This document shows, one piece after another, positions 51,972 to 62,686 of a stretch of DNA of 64,000 nucleotides. The notes beneath the pieces were generated by a model. It made no database searches, was not told where the DNA came from, and worked only from the letters and a program-made list of their open reading frames with translations. Origin of the DNA: Flagellimonas alvinocaridis (GTDB lineage Bacteria; Bacteroidota; Bacteroidia; Flavobacteriales; Flavobacteriaceae). Position 1 is the stretch's first letter, and the number at the start of each line of letters is the position of its first letter. The stretch is taken from contig NZ_SNTZ01000002.1 in NCBI RefSeq assembly GCF_004916895.1, positions 186,001 to 250,000 of the forward strand, in the 5' to 3' direction. The position numbers and the translations under genes were made by a program.

Positions 51972-53273
51972 ATGACCAAAATCTGCGGTGGTTTACCCAA
52001 AAGTTTGCCCACTTTCTTTTTGCTATTGTTGGGTATCTCCACGGTAATGGCACAACAAGACAATACTACTTACAAAAGGCGGGTGTTGGAGACCAGTGAG
52101 GTTGATTTGCTGTTTAGTTATTATAATCAGGATGGTAATAATGCCGCGGTAACAGGAGGAGAAGGTACCGAAGAACTCACCGATGCCACCTCGAGCATTG
52201 TACTACGCATGCCCTTGAACGAAGATGATGTGTTAACGGTAGATGTTGGGTTGTCTGCCTATACGTCTGCTTCATCCAGTAATGTGAATCCACTGGATGG
52301 CGGGGTCAATGTTACCCCTTTTGATGCATCAACAGGGGAATCGCGTAAAGATGTATTGGCCTATATCAACCCTAGTTACCAGCATACTTCGGAAGACCGG
52401 AACACTATTTGGAGTGCCAATGCGTATTTTTCATCGGAATACGACTATTTCTCAATTGGTTTTGGAGGGAGCTATACCCGATTGTTCAATGAAAAGAACA
52501 CAGAGTTGAGTCTGGGCGGAAATGTTTTTTTGGATAAGTGGAATGCTATTTACCCCATTGAGCTACGACCAGGGTTTTTTGATGATAGGGTAGAGGGGAA
52601 TGGTTCCTATGCTCCCACTTTTACTGAATTTGATAAGGAAAGTCGGAACTCCTACTCGCTTTCTTTGAGTTTTTCCCAAATTTTAGGGAAAAAGTTACAG
52701 GGAGCCCTTTTTATGGATGTGGTTTCCCAGAGCGGTTTGTTGAGTACACCTTTTCAAAGAGTTTATTTTGGGAATGCTTCCGATTTTTTTATTGATGATT
52801 TCCAATTGGCGGATGATGTGGAACAGTTGCCGGACAGCAGATTGAAGCTTCCGTTTGGAGGGAGGCTCAATTATTATGTGAACGATTTTTTGGTGCTCCG
52901 GTCCTACTATCGCTTTTACTGGGATGATTGGGGTATTACTTCGCATACGGCCAATCTGGAACTTCCCTTTAAGTTATCGGATAAGTTTACGCTCTATCCT
53001 GCGTATCGCTATTACACCCAAACGGCGGCGGATTATTTCTATTCAAAGGAAGCCGCCCTCTCCACCTTTGAATTTTATACTTCGGACTACGATTTGTCCA
53101 AATATGATGCCCATCAGTATGGAGCGGGAATCCAATACAAAGACATCTTTGCCAATACCAAGGTGTTCAGTTTCGGATTGAAGACTATAGACCTGCGCTT
53201 TAGTCAGTATGATCGAAGCGATGGTCTCAATGCATTCATTGTTACTTTGGGGACCACTTTTGTAGGGAACTGA
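51972..53273 (+). CDS. DUF3570 outer-membrane barrel protein
   Basis: The ATG at 51972 lies seven bases after the DUF4266 stop and gives 433 residues with a signal peptide ending STVMAQ. The rest alternates short polar loops and amphipathic strands (VDLLFSYYNQDGNN; LSLSFSQILGKKLQGALFMD; RLNYYVNDFLVLRSYYRFYWDDWGI in two strands) and ends VTLGTTFVGN, a beta-barrel pattern. The DUF3570 family is found with DUF4266 and ApbE genes; function is unknown. Together the five genes suggest an outer-membrane redox or metal/cofactor module. Confidence 0.88.
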   Translation: MTKICGGLPKSLPTFFLLLLGISTVMAQQDNTTYKRRVLETSEVDLLFSYYNQDGNNAAVTGGEGTEELTDATSSIVLRMPLNEDDVLTVDVGLSAYTSASSSNVNPLDGGVNVTPFDASTGESRKDVLAYINPSYQHTSEDRNTIWSANAYFSSEYDYFSIGFGGSYTRLFNEKNTELSLGGNVFLDKWNAIYPIELRPGFFDDRVEGNGSYAPTFTEFDKESRNSYSLSLSFSQILGKKLQGALFMDVVSQSGLLSTPFQRVYFGNASDFFIDDFQLADDVEQLPDSRLKLPFGGRLNYYVNDFLVLRSYYRFYWDDWGITSHTANLELPFKLSDKFTLYPAYRYYTQTAADYFYSKEAALSTFEFYTSDYDLSKYDAHQYGAGIQYKDIFANTKVFSFGLKTIDLRFSQYDRSDGLNAFIVTLGTTFVGN

Positions 53274-53338
53274 TACACTTCTTGGAAATACAATCCAACC
53301 AAAAATCGTAAATTCGCAATCTTAACGAGGATGGATCT

Positions 53339-54415
53339 ATGCTAGACAAGCTCAACATTGTAAAACAGCGTTTTGATGAGGTTTCGGACTTGATCATTCA
53401 GCCTGATGTCATTGCCGATCAGAAGCGGTACATTAAGCTGAACAAGGAATACAAGGACCTGAAAGTACTCGCGGATAAACGTGAAGAGTATATCAACCTT
53501 ACCAACAATATTGAAGAGGCTGAGGAAATCATCGCAGATGGAAATGATGCCGAAATGGTGGAAATGGCCAAGATGCAGTTGGAGGAGGCCAAAGGGGCTT
53601 TGCCCAAGTTGGAAGAAGAGATAAAGTTCTTGCTCATCCCAAAAGATCCGGAAGATGCCAAAGATGTGGTCATGGAGATCAGGGCAGGCACTGGAGGCGA
53701 TGAGGCCAGCATCTTTGCGGGAGACCTGTACCGGATGTATGCCAAATATTGCGAATCCAAAGGGTGGCGTACCAATATTATCGATTTAAGTGAAGGAACC
53801 AGTGGGGGATATAAGGAAATCCATTTTGAGGTTTCCGGGGAAGATGTGTATGGTACCTTAAAGTTTGAGGCAGGGGTACATCGGGTACAACGCGTACCAC
53901 AGACCGAAACCCAAGGTAGGGTGCATACCAGTGCGGCTACGGTGATGGTGATTCCCGAAGCCGAGGATTTTGATGTGCAGATAGACCCAAAAGATGTCCG
54001 GATTGATTATTTCTGTTCTTCAGGTCCAGGTGGACAGTCGGTAAACACTACCTATTCCGCAGTTAGGTTGACGCACATCCCCACAGGGTTGGTGGCGCAG
54101 TGTCAGGATGAGAAGTCCCAGCACAAGAATAAAGATAAGGCCTTTAAGGTGCTTCGATCTAGATTGTATGACATGGAGTTGGCCAAAAAACAAGCCGAGG
54201 ATGCCGCTAAAAGAAATTCCCAGGTAAGTAGTGGTGACCGTTCGGCAAAGATCAGAACATACAATTATCCCCAAGGCAGGGTAACAGACCATAGAATTGG
54301 CCTTACCCTTTACGATTTGCAGAATATCATCAATGGAGATATCCAAAGAATAATTGATGAGTTGATGCTAGTGGAAAACACCGAGAAATTAAAAGAAGCT
54401 TCGGAAATTTTTTAA
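53339..54415 (+). CDS. prfA: Peptide chain release factor 1
   Basis: Releases peptides at UAA and UAG codons. 358 residues. An N-terminal coiled-coil domain (about 1-105) is followed by [21 protein letters not shown] near 117, [19 protein letters not shown] near 180-198 (anticodon-reading region), the catalytic loop [20 protein letters not shown] with GGQ near 227, and the C-terminal helices. It starts an operon-like pair with pyrF, 30 bp on. Confidence 0.97.
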   Translation: MLDKLNIVKQRFDEVSDLIIQPDVIADQKRYIKLNKEYKDLKVLADKREEYINLTNNIEEAEEIIADGNDAEMVEMAKMQLEEAKGALPKLEEEIKFLLIPKDPEDAKDVVMEIRAGTGGDEASIFAGDLYRMYAKYCESKGWRTNIIDLSEGTSGGYKEIHFEVSGEDVYGTLKFEAGVHRVQRVPQTETQGRVHTSAATVMVIPEAEDFDVQIDPKDVRIDYFCSSGPGGQSVNTTYSAVRLTHIPTGLVAQCQDEKSQHKNKDKAFKVLRSRLYDMELAKKQAEDAAKRNSQVSSGDRSAKIRTYNYPQGRVTDHRIGLTLYDLQNIINGDIQRIIDELMLVENTEKLKEASEIF

Positions 54416-54445
54416 CGGTTAGAAGCAAGGCGAGAATACCTGTCC

Positions 54446-55276
54446 ATGAAAATAGAGCACTTAATTTCACAGATCCATCAAAAGAAATCCTTTCTATGCG
54501 TTGGATTGGATACAGATCTAGATAAGATTCCCCAACACCTGCTCAAAGAGGAGGATCCCATTTTCGCATTCAATAAGGCCATCATAGATGCTACCCATAC
54601 ATACTGTGTGGCCTATAAGCCCAACATTGCATTCTATGAAGCGTATGGTCTCCAAGGTTGGAAATCCTTGGAAAGGACCATGGGCTATTTAAATGAGATG
54701 CATCCTGAAGTTTTTACCATTGCCGATGCCAAGCGGGGAGATATTGGAAATACATCCACAAGATATGCCAAGGCCTTTTTTGAAACCTTGAATTTTGATT
54801 CGATTACCATTGCACCATATATGGGCCGTGATTCCGTGGAGCCATTTTTGGATTTCGAGAATAAGCACGTCATATTGTTGGCATTGACATCCAATCAAGG
54901 GGCTTTTGATTTTCAGACCAAGAAAATTGGAGATAAAGAACTTTATAAAGAAGTTTTGGAGATATCTAAAACGTATAAAAATTCAGAAAGGTTGATGTAT
55001 GTAGTGGGGGCTACAAAAGCCACTTATCTAGAGGGAATTCGGAAAATAGTACCGGAAAGTTTTTTGTTGGTGCCAGGAGTAGGGGCACAAGGAGGAAGCT
55101 TACAGGAAGTCTGCCAATACGGAATGACCCAAGAGGTTGGGCTATTGGTCAACTCTTCCCGAGGAATACTGTATGCTTCCCAAGGGTTGGATTTTGCAGA
55201 TGTTGCTGCAAACAAAGCTAAAGCCATTCAAATGGAAATGGCCATTGAATTGGAAAAACTGCTTCAAAAGTCTTAG
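54446..55276 (+). CDS. pyrF: Orotidine 5'-phosphate decarboxylase (type 2)
   Basis: Last step of UMP synthesis. 276 residues, the longer type-2 form. Seen: [14 protein letters not shown] near 16-29, [13 protein letters not shown] near 57-69, the catalytic loop [13 protein letters not shown] near 92-104, and VPGVGAQGG near 210. The neighbouring prfA is on the same strand; pairing of these two is common in Flavobacteriia. The last four bases overlap a small opposing frame. Confidence 0.95.
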   Translation: MKIEHLISQIHQKKSFLCVGLDTDLDKIPQHLLKEEDPIFAFNKAIIDATHTYCVAYKPNIAFYEAYGLQGWKSLERTMGYLNEMHPEVFTIADAKRGDIGNTSTRYAKAFFETLNFDSITIAPYMGRDSVEPFLDFENKHVILLALTSNQGAFDFQTKKIGDKELYKEVLEISKTYKNSERLMYVVGATKATYLEGIRKIVPESFLLVPGVGAQGGSLQEVCQYGMTQEVGLLVNSSRGILYASQGLDFADVAANKAKAIQMEMAIELEKLLQKS

Positions 55277-55467
55277 CTCAAAGCTTCCAATATCTTTTTG
55301 ATGCCTTGGGCCTTTCTTCTGAAAAATTCACCCAAATGAGTATCCATGGATGATACATTGGCTGCTTTTTCAAGAAAGTTGTTGTATCTGAACTCCAAAA
55401 TGGAGATTGCCTGATTTCCGCTAGTGATCGGGGTCACAGTTCCGACTCTACAATACTGATTGTTCAT
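55273..55467 (-). CDS. Small hypothetical protein, 64 residues
   Basis: [20 protein letters not shown] is followed by an [20 protein letters not shown] segment and a basic helical end ([17 protein letters not shown]). The composition and the balanced beta-then-helix pattern look like a real protein, and the frame opens with ATG. It converges on pyrF, overlapping its stop by 4 bp. I do not recognise a family. Confidence 0.5.
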   Translation of the reverse strand: MNNQYCRVGTVTPITSGNQAISILEFRYNNFLEKAANVSSMDTHLGEFFRRKAQGIKKILEALS

Positions 55468-55674
55468 ATTACAAGATTTGTTATAACAAAGATACGTCCA
55501 AAACGGCTCAGTGGATTATACGATGTGGCGGTATACGTCTATAAATCAGGTACTTTATCTAAAATTTAACATTGCGGGATGTTTTGTTCACACCCCTTTA
55601 CATTTTTTAAGGAATTAATTAACGTACCTTTAGGAGAGCCACTTGAACATTTTTGGAATACAAAAGACTGCCTT

Positions 55675-56181
55675 ATGCGGAGATTGGTGCTGTCCTTTAT
55701 CTTGTTGTCCACTTTTTATCTAAATGCCCAAAAAACTGCTGGGTGTAATTGCTGTTCAAATGATCAAAAAGCTTTTGATTTTTGGGTGGGCGAATGGACG
55801 GTTACTAATTTCGCCGATGGTACTCCTGCAGGTAAGAGTAGTATTAACAGGGAAGAAAATGGATGTGTGATTCGTGAGAATTGGGTCAGTGCCAACCCGG
55901 GATATACTGGTACCAGCATCAACTTTTTCAACATAGCCGATCAGCAATGGGAACAGTTATGGGTGGACAATACCGGTACGCACCTAAAATTAAAAGGAAA
56001 CAAGGTCGGCAATCAAATGATTCTTACTTCAGAAGAGTTTATGAAAGATGATGGTAAAATGTATAGAAACCGAATCATCTGGACCAAAAATATGGATGGT
56101 ACCGTGCGGCAACTTTGGGAGGTTTTACAAGGGGACGATCTTGTATCCACGGCATTCGATGGACTTTACAGAAAGAATTAG
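55675..56181 (+). CDS. Secreted DUF1579-like protein
   Basis: The ATG at 55675 gives 168 residues with signal peptide MRRLVLSFILLSTFYLNAQ. The mature protein opens KTAGCNCCSNDQKAFDFWVGEWTV (in two parts): a CxCC cysteine cluster next to the FDFWxGxW motif of DUF1579-like lipocalin-fold proteins. A small beta-barrel with GTHLKLKGNK and a late LWEVLQGDD follows. The ligand is unknown. An upstream in-frame ATG would add 32 residues ahead of the signal peptide and is rejected. It is monocistronic with its own terminator. Confidence 0.7.
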   Translation: MRRLVLSFILLSTFYLNAQKTAGCNCCSNDQKAFDFWVGEWTVTNFADGTPAGKSSINREENGCVIRENWVSANPGYTGTSINFFNIADQQWEQLWVDNTGTHLKLKGNKVGNQMILTSEEFMKDDGKMYRNRIIWTKNMDGTVRQLWEVLQGDDLVSTAFDGLYRKN

Positions 56182-56203
56182 CATGGTCGCTTAGGGGTAT
56201 AAA

Positions 56204-56227
56204 AAAACCGGTGCATGCACCGGTTTT
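56204..56227 (+). terminator. Rho-independent terminator
   Basis: AAAACCGGTGCA and its complement TGCACCGGTTTT, a 24 bp perfect palindrome preceded by A's, 22 bases after the DUF1579-like gene's stop. Confidence 0.88.
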
Positions 56228-56404
56228 AAAACTAACTAACTCAAAAAAATGCTAACTCAGATAATTATAATTCTTTGCAAAATTCCCGCTTAACCGTGGG
56301 ATAAAGGTTAAATTAACTTTAGGAATTTGTTATAAATGTCTCATTTTATTGAAATTATAACGACAATAAATTTCTATTATTGTGTAATTCGAAAAAAATT
56401 ATGA

Positions 56405-57109
56405 TTAATCTTGCAAAGCAAATACCTTTTTTAACAAATCGGTGGTCCTAGAGGAAATTTTTGTCCGAATTTCCTTCTCTTCCACGGCAATCATGGTATA
56501 TACTCCAGACAAGGCTTGGGTGGTAGTGTAGTCGGTTAAATCTGGGTTTACGTTGTTGGTAAGCGGCAAATTGTTGTACTTGGTAATGATGTTGCTCCAG
56601 ATTTGGTCAGCCCCCACTTTTTGAAAAGAATTTTTGATGATAGGATTAAACTTTTCGTACAATTTTGTTTTGGTTGAACCTTCCAAGTACTGTGTGGCGG
56701 CATTGTCGCTTCCCAATAGAATCTGTCTGGCATCATTAAAGGTGATTCCCTTAACGGCCTCCACAAAAATAGGAGTGGCTTCACCCACGGCATCCTCTGC
56801 CGCACGGTTGATGATTCTTAAACCTTCATCGGCCAGATTGCCAAGACCCACATCGCGAAGGGTTTTGTCTACCTTCTGAAGCTCTTGGGGTAAAAGGATT
56901 TTTACCAGTTCATTCTTAAAAAAGCCATTCTCAAGGGCCAACTTGTCCACTTGTTTTTCAATACCCATGTTTAGGGCTTCCCTAAGACCTTGGGCAATTT
57001 CTGCGTTTCCAATTCCTGTGGTTCCTTGGGGCAATTGGTTTACTACTTGTTGCAGTTCGGTGCATCCCACAAACTGAAATAGGAGAATGCATAGCAGTGT
57101 TCGTTTCAT
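56405..57109 (-). CDS. DUF4197 lipoprotein
   Basis: 234 residues with signal MKRTLLCILLFQFVGC (lipobox FVGC, residue 16). The all-helical body carries EIAQGLREALNMGIEKQVDK near 38-57, ILLPQELQKVDKTLRDVGLG near 71-90, RAAEDAVGEATPIFVEAVKG near 101-120 and the late DLTDYTTTQALSGVYTMIA. This pattern is typical of DUF4197. Function is unknown. It is downstream of purU on the same strand with 72 bp between. Confidence 0.9.
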   Translation of the reverse strand: MKRTLLCILLFQFVGCTELQQVVNQLPQGTTGIGNAEIAQGLREALNMGIEKQVDKLALENGFFKNELVKILLPQELQKVDKTLRDVGLGNLADEGLRIINRAAEDAVGEATPIFVEAVKGITFNDARQILLGSDNAATQYLEGSTKTKLYEKFNPIIKNSFQKVGADQIWSNIITKYNNLPLTNNVNPDLTDYTTTQALSGVYTMIAVEEKEIRTKISSRTTDLLKKVFALQD

Positions 57110-57181
57110 GGTATTTTTTTTATAGTTATGGAGTGAAAATATAGAATATTAGCCCTTAACAAGGTTTGTGGGATGCAATTT

Positions 57182-58030
57182 TTAAGAAAAAATCACCGTC
57201 TTGTTGTTGTAGACCATGGTTTTTCGGGCTACGTGCAACTGTACGGCACGGGAAAGTACAATACGTTCCAAATCTTTACCCTTGGCAATAAAATCTTTTA
57301 TGGAATGCGAGTGGGAAACAGCCGTAACATCCTGTTCAATAATAGGGCCGGCATCCAAATCTTCAGTTACATAATGACTAGTGGCCCCAATAATTTTCAC
57401 ACCACGTTCAAAAGCGGCATGGTAAGGTTTAGCTCCTACAAAGGCTGGCAAAAAGGAATGGTGGATGTTAATGATTTTTTGAGGATAGGTATCAATCAAT
57501 CTTGGGGATATAATCTGCATGTAACGTGCCAATACGATAAAATCCACTTGGTGTTCCTTTAATAGTTTGAGCTGTTCGGCTTCGGCATTCTCCTTGGTTT
57601 CCTTGGTGACAGGAACATGGTAAAACGGAATCTTGAACTGTTCCGCCACATAGGCCAAATCTTGGTGGTTGCTCAGGATAAAAGGAATATCAACCAATAA
57701 TTCTCCGGATTTGAAACGGCTCAATAAGTCATAAAGGCAATGGTTGTACTTGGATACAAAGATGGCCATTTTTGGTTTGTAGCCTTCAAGATAGGCATCC
57801 CACTCCATATTGAATTCCTTGGCAAGCGTAGCGTCAAATTCTGTCTTGAAACCATCCAAAACAATTTCTTTTTCAAACTCACTTTGCAAACGCATAAAGA
57901 AAACCCCCGCTTGTTTGTCCACATGCTGATCCAAATACACAACGTTTCCTTCTTGCTGATGGATAAAAGTGGTTACTGATCGTATAATACCGGATTGGTC
58001 AGGACAATGGATAAGTATAGTGAGCTTCAT
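57182..58030 (-). CDS. purU: Formyltetrahydrofolate deformylase
   Basis: Hydrolyses 10-formyl-THF to THF and formate, balancing one-carbon and purine pools. The ATG at 58030 gives 282 residues: an ACT domain (about 1-80, LTILIHCPDQSGIIRSVTTF) and a formyltransferase-like domain with KYNHCLYDLLSRF near 93, NIHHSFLPAFVGAKPY (catalytic histidine) near 207 and EDLDAGPIIEQD (catalytic aspartate) near 243. It is divergent from icmF, 114 bp away. Confidence 0.94.
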   Translation of the reverse strand: MKLTILIHCPDQSGIIRSVTTFIHQQEGNVVYLDQHVDKQAGVFFMRLQSEFEKEIVLDGFKTEFDATLAKEFNMEWDAYLEGYKPKMAIFVSKYNHCLYDLLSRFKSGELLVDIPFILSNHQDLAYVAEQFKIPFYHVPVTKETKENAEAEQLKLLKEHQVDFIVLARYMQIISPRLIDTYPQKIINIHHSFLPAFVGAKPYHAAFERGVKIIGATSHYVTEDLDAGPIIEQDVTAVSHSHSIKDFIAKGKDLERIVLSRAVQLHVARKTMVYNNKTVIFS

Positions 58031-58144
58031 GGACGAATTTAGACCGATAAAATTATAACATTCAGAAAAAGCAGACCAAAGGACCAAAGTTTTTTGTAAT
58101 ATTCTAAGTGAAATCGATTTTGATTTGCATTTTCTGTAAATTGC

Positions 58145-61100
58145 ATGGCGGAAAAAGACCTTTTATTGATAATGGAACAAATCAAACCCTATTCGCCTAA
58201 AAATAAAATCAGGATTGTAACTGCAGCTTCGCTTTTTGATGGGCATGATGCAGCCATTAATATCATGAGGCGTATTATCCAATCCACTGGTGTCGAGGTG
58301 ATTCACTTGGGGCATGATAGAAGTGTGGCCGAAGTGGTAGATTGTGCCATTCAGGAAGATGCCAATGCCATCGCCATGACTTCATATCAAGGTGGGCATA
58401 ATGAGTACTTCAGATATATGTTTGATTTGCTCCAGGAAAGGGGGGCTGGCCATATCAAGATTTTTGGAGGTGGTGGAGGTGTGATACTTCCCGAGGAAAT
58501 AAAAGAATTAATGACCTATGGAATAGAGCGCATCTATTCACCTGATGATGGTCGCCATATGGGATTGCAGGGGATGATCAATGATTTGGTGCAGCGCTGC
58601 GATGCCCAAGTCCCGGATTTAATACTTCCCAAAGGGAAAAAGGTCGGAAAAGTACTGGAAGGGAAAGATGTCAATTCAATTGCTAGATTGATTTCCTTGG
58701 CAGAAAACAGACATGACGAGTTTGAAAAATATAAAGATGAAATACTGGACGGAGCTACACAAGTCCCCGTTTTGGGAATAACTGGAACAGGAGGTGCTGG
58801 GAAATCCAGTTTGGTAGACGAGCTGGTCCGCCGCTTTTTGACGGATTTTCCCGAGAAGCATGTGGGCATTATTTCTGTGGACCCATCCAAACGAAAAACC
58901 GGTGGAGCACTTTTGGGGGATAGGATCCGGATGAACGCCATAAATAACGAACGGGTATATATGCGGTCGTTGGCCACCAGACAGTCGAATTTGGCCCTTT
59001 CCAAACATGTATCGGAAGCCGTTCAGGTTCTTAAGGCCGCAAAGTATGATTTAATTGTTTTGGAAACCTCCGGAATAGGTCAGTCAGATACCGAGATTTT
59101 GGAACATAGCGATGTGTCTCTTTATGTGATGACTCCGGAATTTGGAGCTGCTACCCAGTTGGAGAAGATAGATATGTTGGACTTTGCGGATGTGGTGGCC
59201 ATAAATAAGTTCGATAAAAGGGGAGCTTTGGATGCCCTTCGCGACGTAAAAAAGCAATACGCGCGAAACCATAGGCTATGGCATGCCAAGGAAGAGAACC
59301 TTCCCATTTTTGGGACCATTGCTTCGCAATTCAATGATCCTGGGATGAACAATCTTTACAAAAAGGTTATGGATACTTTGGTGGAAAAGGCAGGTTCCAA
59401 ATTGGTTTCAAATTTTGAGGTGACCCAAGAAATGGCCGAAAAAATATATGTAATTCCACCATCCCGCACCCGGTACCTCTCAGAAATATCCGAGAATAAT
59501 AGGTCTTATGATCTTAAGGCAATCAATCAAGCCAAGGTCGCCCAAAAGCTGTACGGTATTTTTCTCACCTTGGCCAGTATTTTGGATATGGACCAAAGTA
59601 AAGCCGAGGAACTTTTTTTGGGTAAATCAGGTCTTAATGAGGATAATGTTCTTTCCCATTTAACAAGTGCCGATGAAAAGAGCTTATTGAATATATTGAT
59701 CAAAGAGTTTGATAAGGTGAAGATGCACCTCCTGCCACAGCATTGGGAATCGATTTTAAAATGGCGGGATACGGTTGCCCAATATAAATCCGAGGTCTAC
59801 TCCTTTAAAGTGCGGAATAGAGAGGTGAAGATAAAAACCCATACCCAATCACTTTCCCATAGTCAAATCCCAAAAGTGGCCTTGCCCAAATACAAGGCAT
59901 GGGGTGATATTCTCAGTTGGATTTTGCAAGAGAACGTGCCAGGAGAGTTTCCATATACTGCTGGACTGTATCCTTTCAAGCGGGAAGGGGAGGACCCTAC
60001 AAGAATGTTTGCAGGGGAAGGTGGCCCGGAACGTACCAACAGAAGGTTCCATTATGTAAGTTTGGATATGCCTGCAAAGCGTCTCTCCACAGCTTTTGAT
60101 TCTGTGACATTGTATGGAAATGATCCTGACCACAGGCCAGATATTTATGGGAAAATTGGCAATGCCGGAGTGTCCATTTGTTGTTTAGATGATGCCAAGA
60201 AACTCTATTCCGGGTTTGATTTGAGCAATCCCATGACTTCTGTGAGTATGACCATCAATGGGCCGGCTCCGATGTTATTGGGCTTTTTCATGAATGCTGC
60301 CATTGATCAAAACTGTGAGAAGTACATCAAGGAAAAAGGACTCGAAAAAGAGGTAGAGAAGAAGATTGAGGACATCTTCAAAAAGAAAGAAACAGCCCGT
60401 CCCACGTACTTGGGAGACCTTCCCGAAGGGAACAGCGGGTTGGGGTTGATGCTTTTAGGGGTCACTGGAGATCAGGTGTTGCCCAAAGAGGTGTATGAAA
60501 AAATCAAGAAGGATACCCTGAGCCAAGTTAGGGGAACGGTACAGGCAGATATTTTAAAGGAGGACCAAGCGCAGAATACCTGTATTTTTTCAACCGAATT
60601 TGCCCTGAGGTTGATGGGGGATGTGCAGGAATATTTCATTGACCATCAAGTGCGTAATTTTTACTCGGTCTCTATTTCAGGATACCATATAGCCGAGGCC
60701 GGTGCCAATCCCATCACACAATTGGCTTTTACCCTCTCCAATGGGTTCACTTATGTGGAATATTATTTGAGCAGGGGAATGGACATTGATAAGTTTGGTC
60801 CCAATCTATCGTTTTTCTTTTCCAATGGGGTGGATCCCGAATATGCTGTGATAGGAAGGGTGGCCCGAAGGATTTGGGCCAAGGCACTCAAGGAAAAATA
60901 TGGGGCCAACCCTAGGGCCCAAATGTTGAAGTACCATATACAAACTTCGGGAAGGAGCTTGCATGCCCAAGAAATTGATTTCAACGATATTAGAACTACG
61001 CTGCAAGCGCTCTACGCCATTTATGACAATTGTAATTCTTTGCATACCAACGCCTATGATGAAGCCATAACCACTCCTACCGAAGAATCTGTCCGAAGGG

Positions 61101-61630
61101 CCATGGCCATACAATTGATCATCAATAAGGAATTGGGATTGGCCAAAAATGAGAATCCACTTCAAGGGTCTTTCATCATCGAGGAGTTGACAGATTTAGT
61201 GGAAGAGGCAGTATTGTTGGAGTTTGATAGAATTACGGAACGGGGCGGAGTATTGGGCGCCATGGAGACCATGTACCAACGTTCCAAGATTCAAGAGGAA
61301 AGTCTTCATTATGAAACCTTGAAACATTCCGGGGAATATCCCATTATTGGGGTGAATACTTTTTTAAGTTCTAAGGGATCCCCCACCATTTTACCGGCTG
61401 AAGTGATTAGGGCAACGGAAGAAGAGAAGAAAAACCAAATTGATACTTTGAACAACCTCCACACAAGGGAACGTGGTGCGGCAGAAAAGCATTTGTTGGT
61501 GCTACAACAGGTCGCAGTTCAAAATGGAAATATTTTTGAAAAACTAATGGAAGTCACCAAATACTGTTCTTTGGGGCAAATCACAAAAGCCTTGTTTCAA
61601 GTGGGAGGACAATACCGACGTAATATGTAA
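58145..61630 (+). CDS. icmF: Fused acyl-CoA mutase IcmF
   Basis: 1161 residues joining three parts on one chain: a B12-binding domain (about 15-150; [14 protein letters not shown] and IFGGGGGVI), a MeaB-like G-protein chaperone (about 200-430; P-loop [15 protein letters not shown] near 214) and the mutase TIM barrel (about 580-1160; [34 protein letters not shown]). This is the IcmF layout, interconverting isobutyryl-CoA and n-butyryl-CoA; the [11 protein letters not shown] loop and LHAQE favour IcmF over methylmalonyl-CoA mutase. The G-protein part loads and protects adenosylcobalamin. No cobalamin riboswitch is seen in the 114 bp upstream. Confidence 0.95.
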   Translation: MAEKDLLLIMEQIKPYSPKNKIRIVTAASLFDGHDAAINIMRRIIQSTGVEVIHLGHDRSVAEVVDCAIQEDANAIAMTSYQGGHNEYFRYMFDLLQERGAGHIKIFGGGGGVILPEEIKELMTYGIERIYSPDDGRHMGLQGMINDLVQRCDAQVPDLILPKGKKVGKVLEGKDVNSIARLISLAENRHDEFEKYKDEILDGATQVPVLGITGTGGAGKSSLVDELVRRFLTDFPEKHVGIISVDPSKRKTGGALLGDRIRMNAINNERVYMRSLATRQSNLALSKHVSEAVQVLKAAKYDLIVLETSGIGQSDTEILEHSDVSLYVMTPEFGAATQLEKIDMLDFADVVAINKFDKRGALDALRDVKKQYARNHRLWHAKEENLPIFGTIASQFNDPGMNNLYKKVMDTLVEKAGSKLVSNFEVTQEMAEKIYVIPPSRTRYLSEISENNRSYDLKAINQAKVAQKLYGIFLTLASILDMDQSKAEELFLGKSGLNEDNVLSHLTSADEKSLLNILIKEFDKVKMHLLPQHWESILKWRDTVAQYKSEVYSFKVRNREVKIKTHTQSLSHSQIPKVALPKYKAWGDILSWILQENVPGEFPYTAGLYPFKREGEDPTRMFAGEGGPERTNRRFHYVSLDMPAKRLSTAFDSVTLYGNDPDHRPDIYGKIGNAGVSICCLDDAKKLYSGFDLSNPMTSVSMTINGPAPMLLGFFMNAAIDQNCEKYIKEKGLEKEVEKKIEDIFKKKETARPTYLGDLPEGNSGLGLMLLGVTGDQVLPKEVYEKIKKDTLSQVRGTVQADILKEDQAQNTCIFSTEFALRLMGDVQEYFIDHQVRNFYSVSISGYHIAEAGANPITQLAFTLSNGFTYVEYYLSRGMDIDKFGPNLSFFFSNGVDPEYAVIGRVARRIWAKALKEKYGANPRAQMLKYHIQTSGRSLHAQEIDFNDIRTTLQALYAIYDNCNSLHTNAYDEAITTPTEESVRRAMAIQLIINKELGLAKNENPLQGSFIIEELTDLVEEAVLLEFDRITERGGVLGAMETMYQRSKIQEESLHYETLKHSGEYPIIGVNTFLSSKGSPTILPAEVIRATEEEKKNQIDTLNNLHTRERGAAEKHLLVLQQVAVQNGNIFEKLMEVTKYCSLGQITKALFQVGGQYRRNM

Positions 61631-61640
61631 AAAGGGAAAA

Positions 61641-62042
61641 CTAGTCGTTTCTATTGTGAAAAGACTTTCGCCACTTTTTAAAGGAAACCCTAAAAATTTT
61701 AATTTCCTTCCGAAGCAGGTTTAGATATTCCTTTTCCTTTACACCATCACGTTCCAAACCATTGCAATAGGCTAAAATATTGCGGGTCATAATGTTGATG
61801 TAGCTAAGACTTCGCATCCGAACGGAATAGGAATTGCTCAAAGCAGCTTGCTCCACTTCTTTGGTAATGAGCAGTGCATCGTTTTTAAGGGATTGGGAAA
61901 TGTCATCCCGAAAATTATCGATCTTACGCAACGATAGAATTTCCTTATTATAGGAAAAATACGAAGCCACAGCTTCGCTCAAATCTCGCAAAGCCAAAGA
62001 ATTACGGTAGACAACCAGTGAATTTAGAGAACTCTTCTCCAT
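61641..62042 (-). CDS. Unknown helical protein
   Basis: Starting at MEKSSLNSLVVYRN (133 residues; an ATG 12 codons upstream is also possible). It is predicted all-helical with no signal peptide or membrane segment: SLALRDLSEAVASYF, DDISQSLKNDALLITKEVEQ and a very basic C-terminus (EIKIFRVSFKKWRKSFHNRND). The shape resembles small four-helix proteins, but no family is recognised. It converges on icmF (10 bp apart) and is divergent from the Lrp-family gene. Confidence 0.6.
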   Translation of the reverse strand: MEKSSLNSLVVYRNSLALRDLSEAVASYFSYNKEILSLRKIDNFRDDISQSLKNDALLITKEVEQAALSNSYSVRMRSLSYINIMTRNILAYCNGLERDGVKEKEYLNLLRKEIKIFRVSFKKWRKSFHNRND

Positions 62043-62164
62043 GTTTTCATAGCAATTTTGTCCTATAAAATTACGCACGAATTAAAAATTGTTACTTTGT
62101 TTTCAAAAGAGAAAAAGTTATTTTACCTTTAAATATAAATTTTGAAAGCTATTTTTCTTTACAT

Positions 62165-62617
62165 ATGAAGGTCGATGAACTTAATTGGCAAATCTTGGGG
62201 TATTTGCAGCGAAATGCCAGGGAATCTTTTGCCAATATTGGGCGTAAAGTTGGTCTTACACCGCCGGCGGTTGCAGAGCGTGTAAAAAAGATGGAGGACT
62301 TGGGAATCATTGAGGGCTATGGTGCCAATATCTCTTACGTTTTGGCGGGTCATCAGCTTAAGGCAATTATTATGTTGAGGGCCTTTATGGGAAAACTGAA
62401 GCCTTTTTTGGACAAGGTGAAGTCATTTCAAGAGGTGGTAAACTGTTATCGGATTACCGGGAACGAGAACATTATCATGGAAGTGGTGCTTCGGGACCAG
62501 GCCCATTTGGAAAAATTTATTGACGAACTTATTGTGTACGGAGAATGTAGAACCCATATAGTATTAAGTAATGTTGTGGCCCATGCCCCAATAAAGAATG
62601 GCAAGTTGATCAAGTAA
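62165..62617 (+). CDS. Lrp/AsnC-family transcriptional regulator
   Basis: 150 residues. N-terminal winged helix (about 3-60): DELNWQILGYLQRNARESFA then IGRKVGLTPPAVAERVKKME with IIEGYGA. The C-terminal RAM domain (about 68-145) has IIMLRAFMGK, a VVNCYRITGNENIIMEVVL strand and THIVLS. Such regulators respond to amino acids. No operon partner is evident; targets are unknown. Confidence 0.93.
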   Translation: MKVDELNWQILGYLQRNARESFANIGRKVGLTPPAVAERVKKMEDLGIIEGYGANISYVLAGHQLKAIIMLRAFMGKLKPFLDKVKSFQEVVNCYRITGNENIIMEVVLRDQAHLEKFIDELIVYGECRTHIVLSNVVAHAPIKNGKLIK

Positions 62618-62686
62618 ATTCCGATTAATGCATGGGTAATTGGAGTTCTTAACCTTTTTTGGCTAGATTTTTGTTGCAATAGAACT

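Noticed and set aside
51972..53273. Flavinylation site DASTGES in the DUF3570 protein
   Set aside because: It lacks the alanine/threonine end of the known D-x-x-(S/T)-G-A-T motif and probably lies in a barrel loop; too weak to call.
58031..58144. Cobalamin riboswitch before icmF
   Set aside because: The 114 bp gap is AT-rich, too short for a full cobalamin riboswitch, and shows no B12-box-like sequence.
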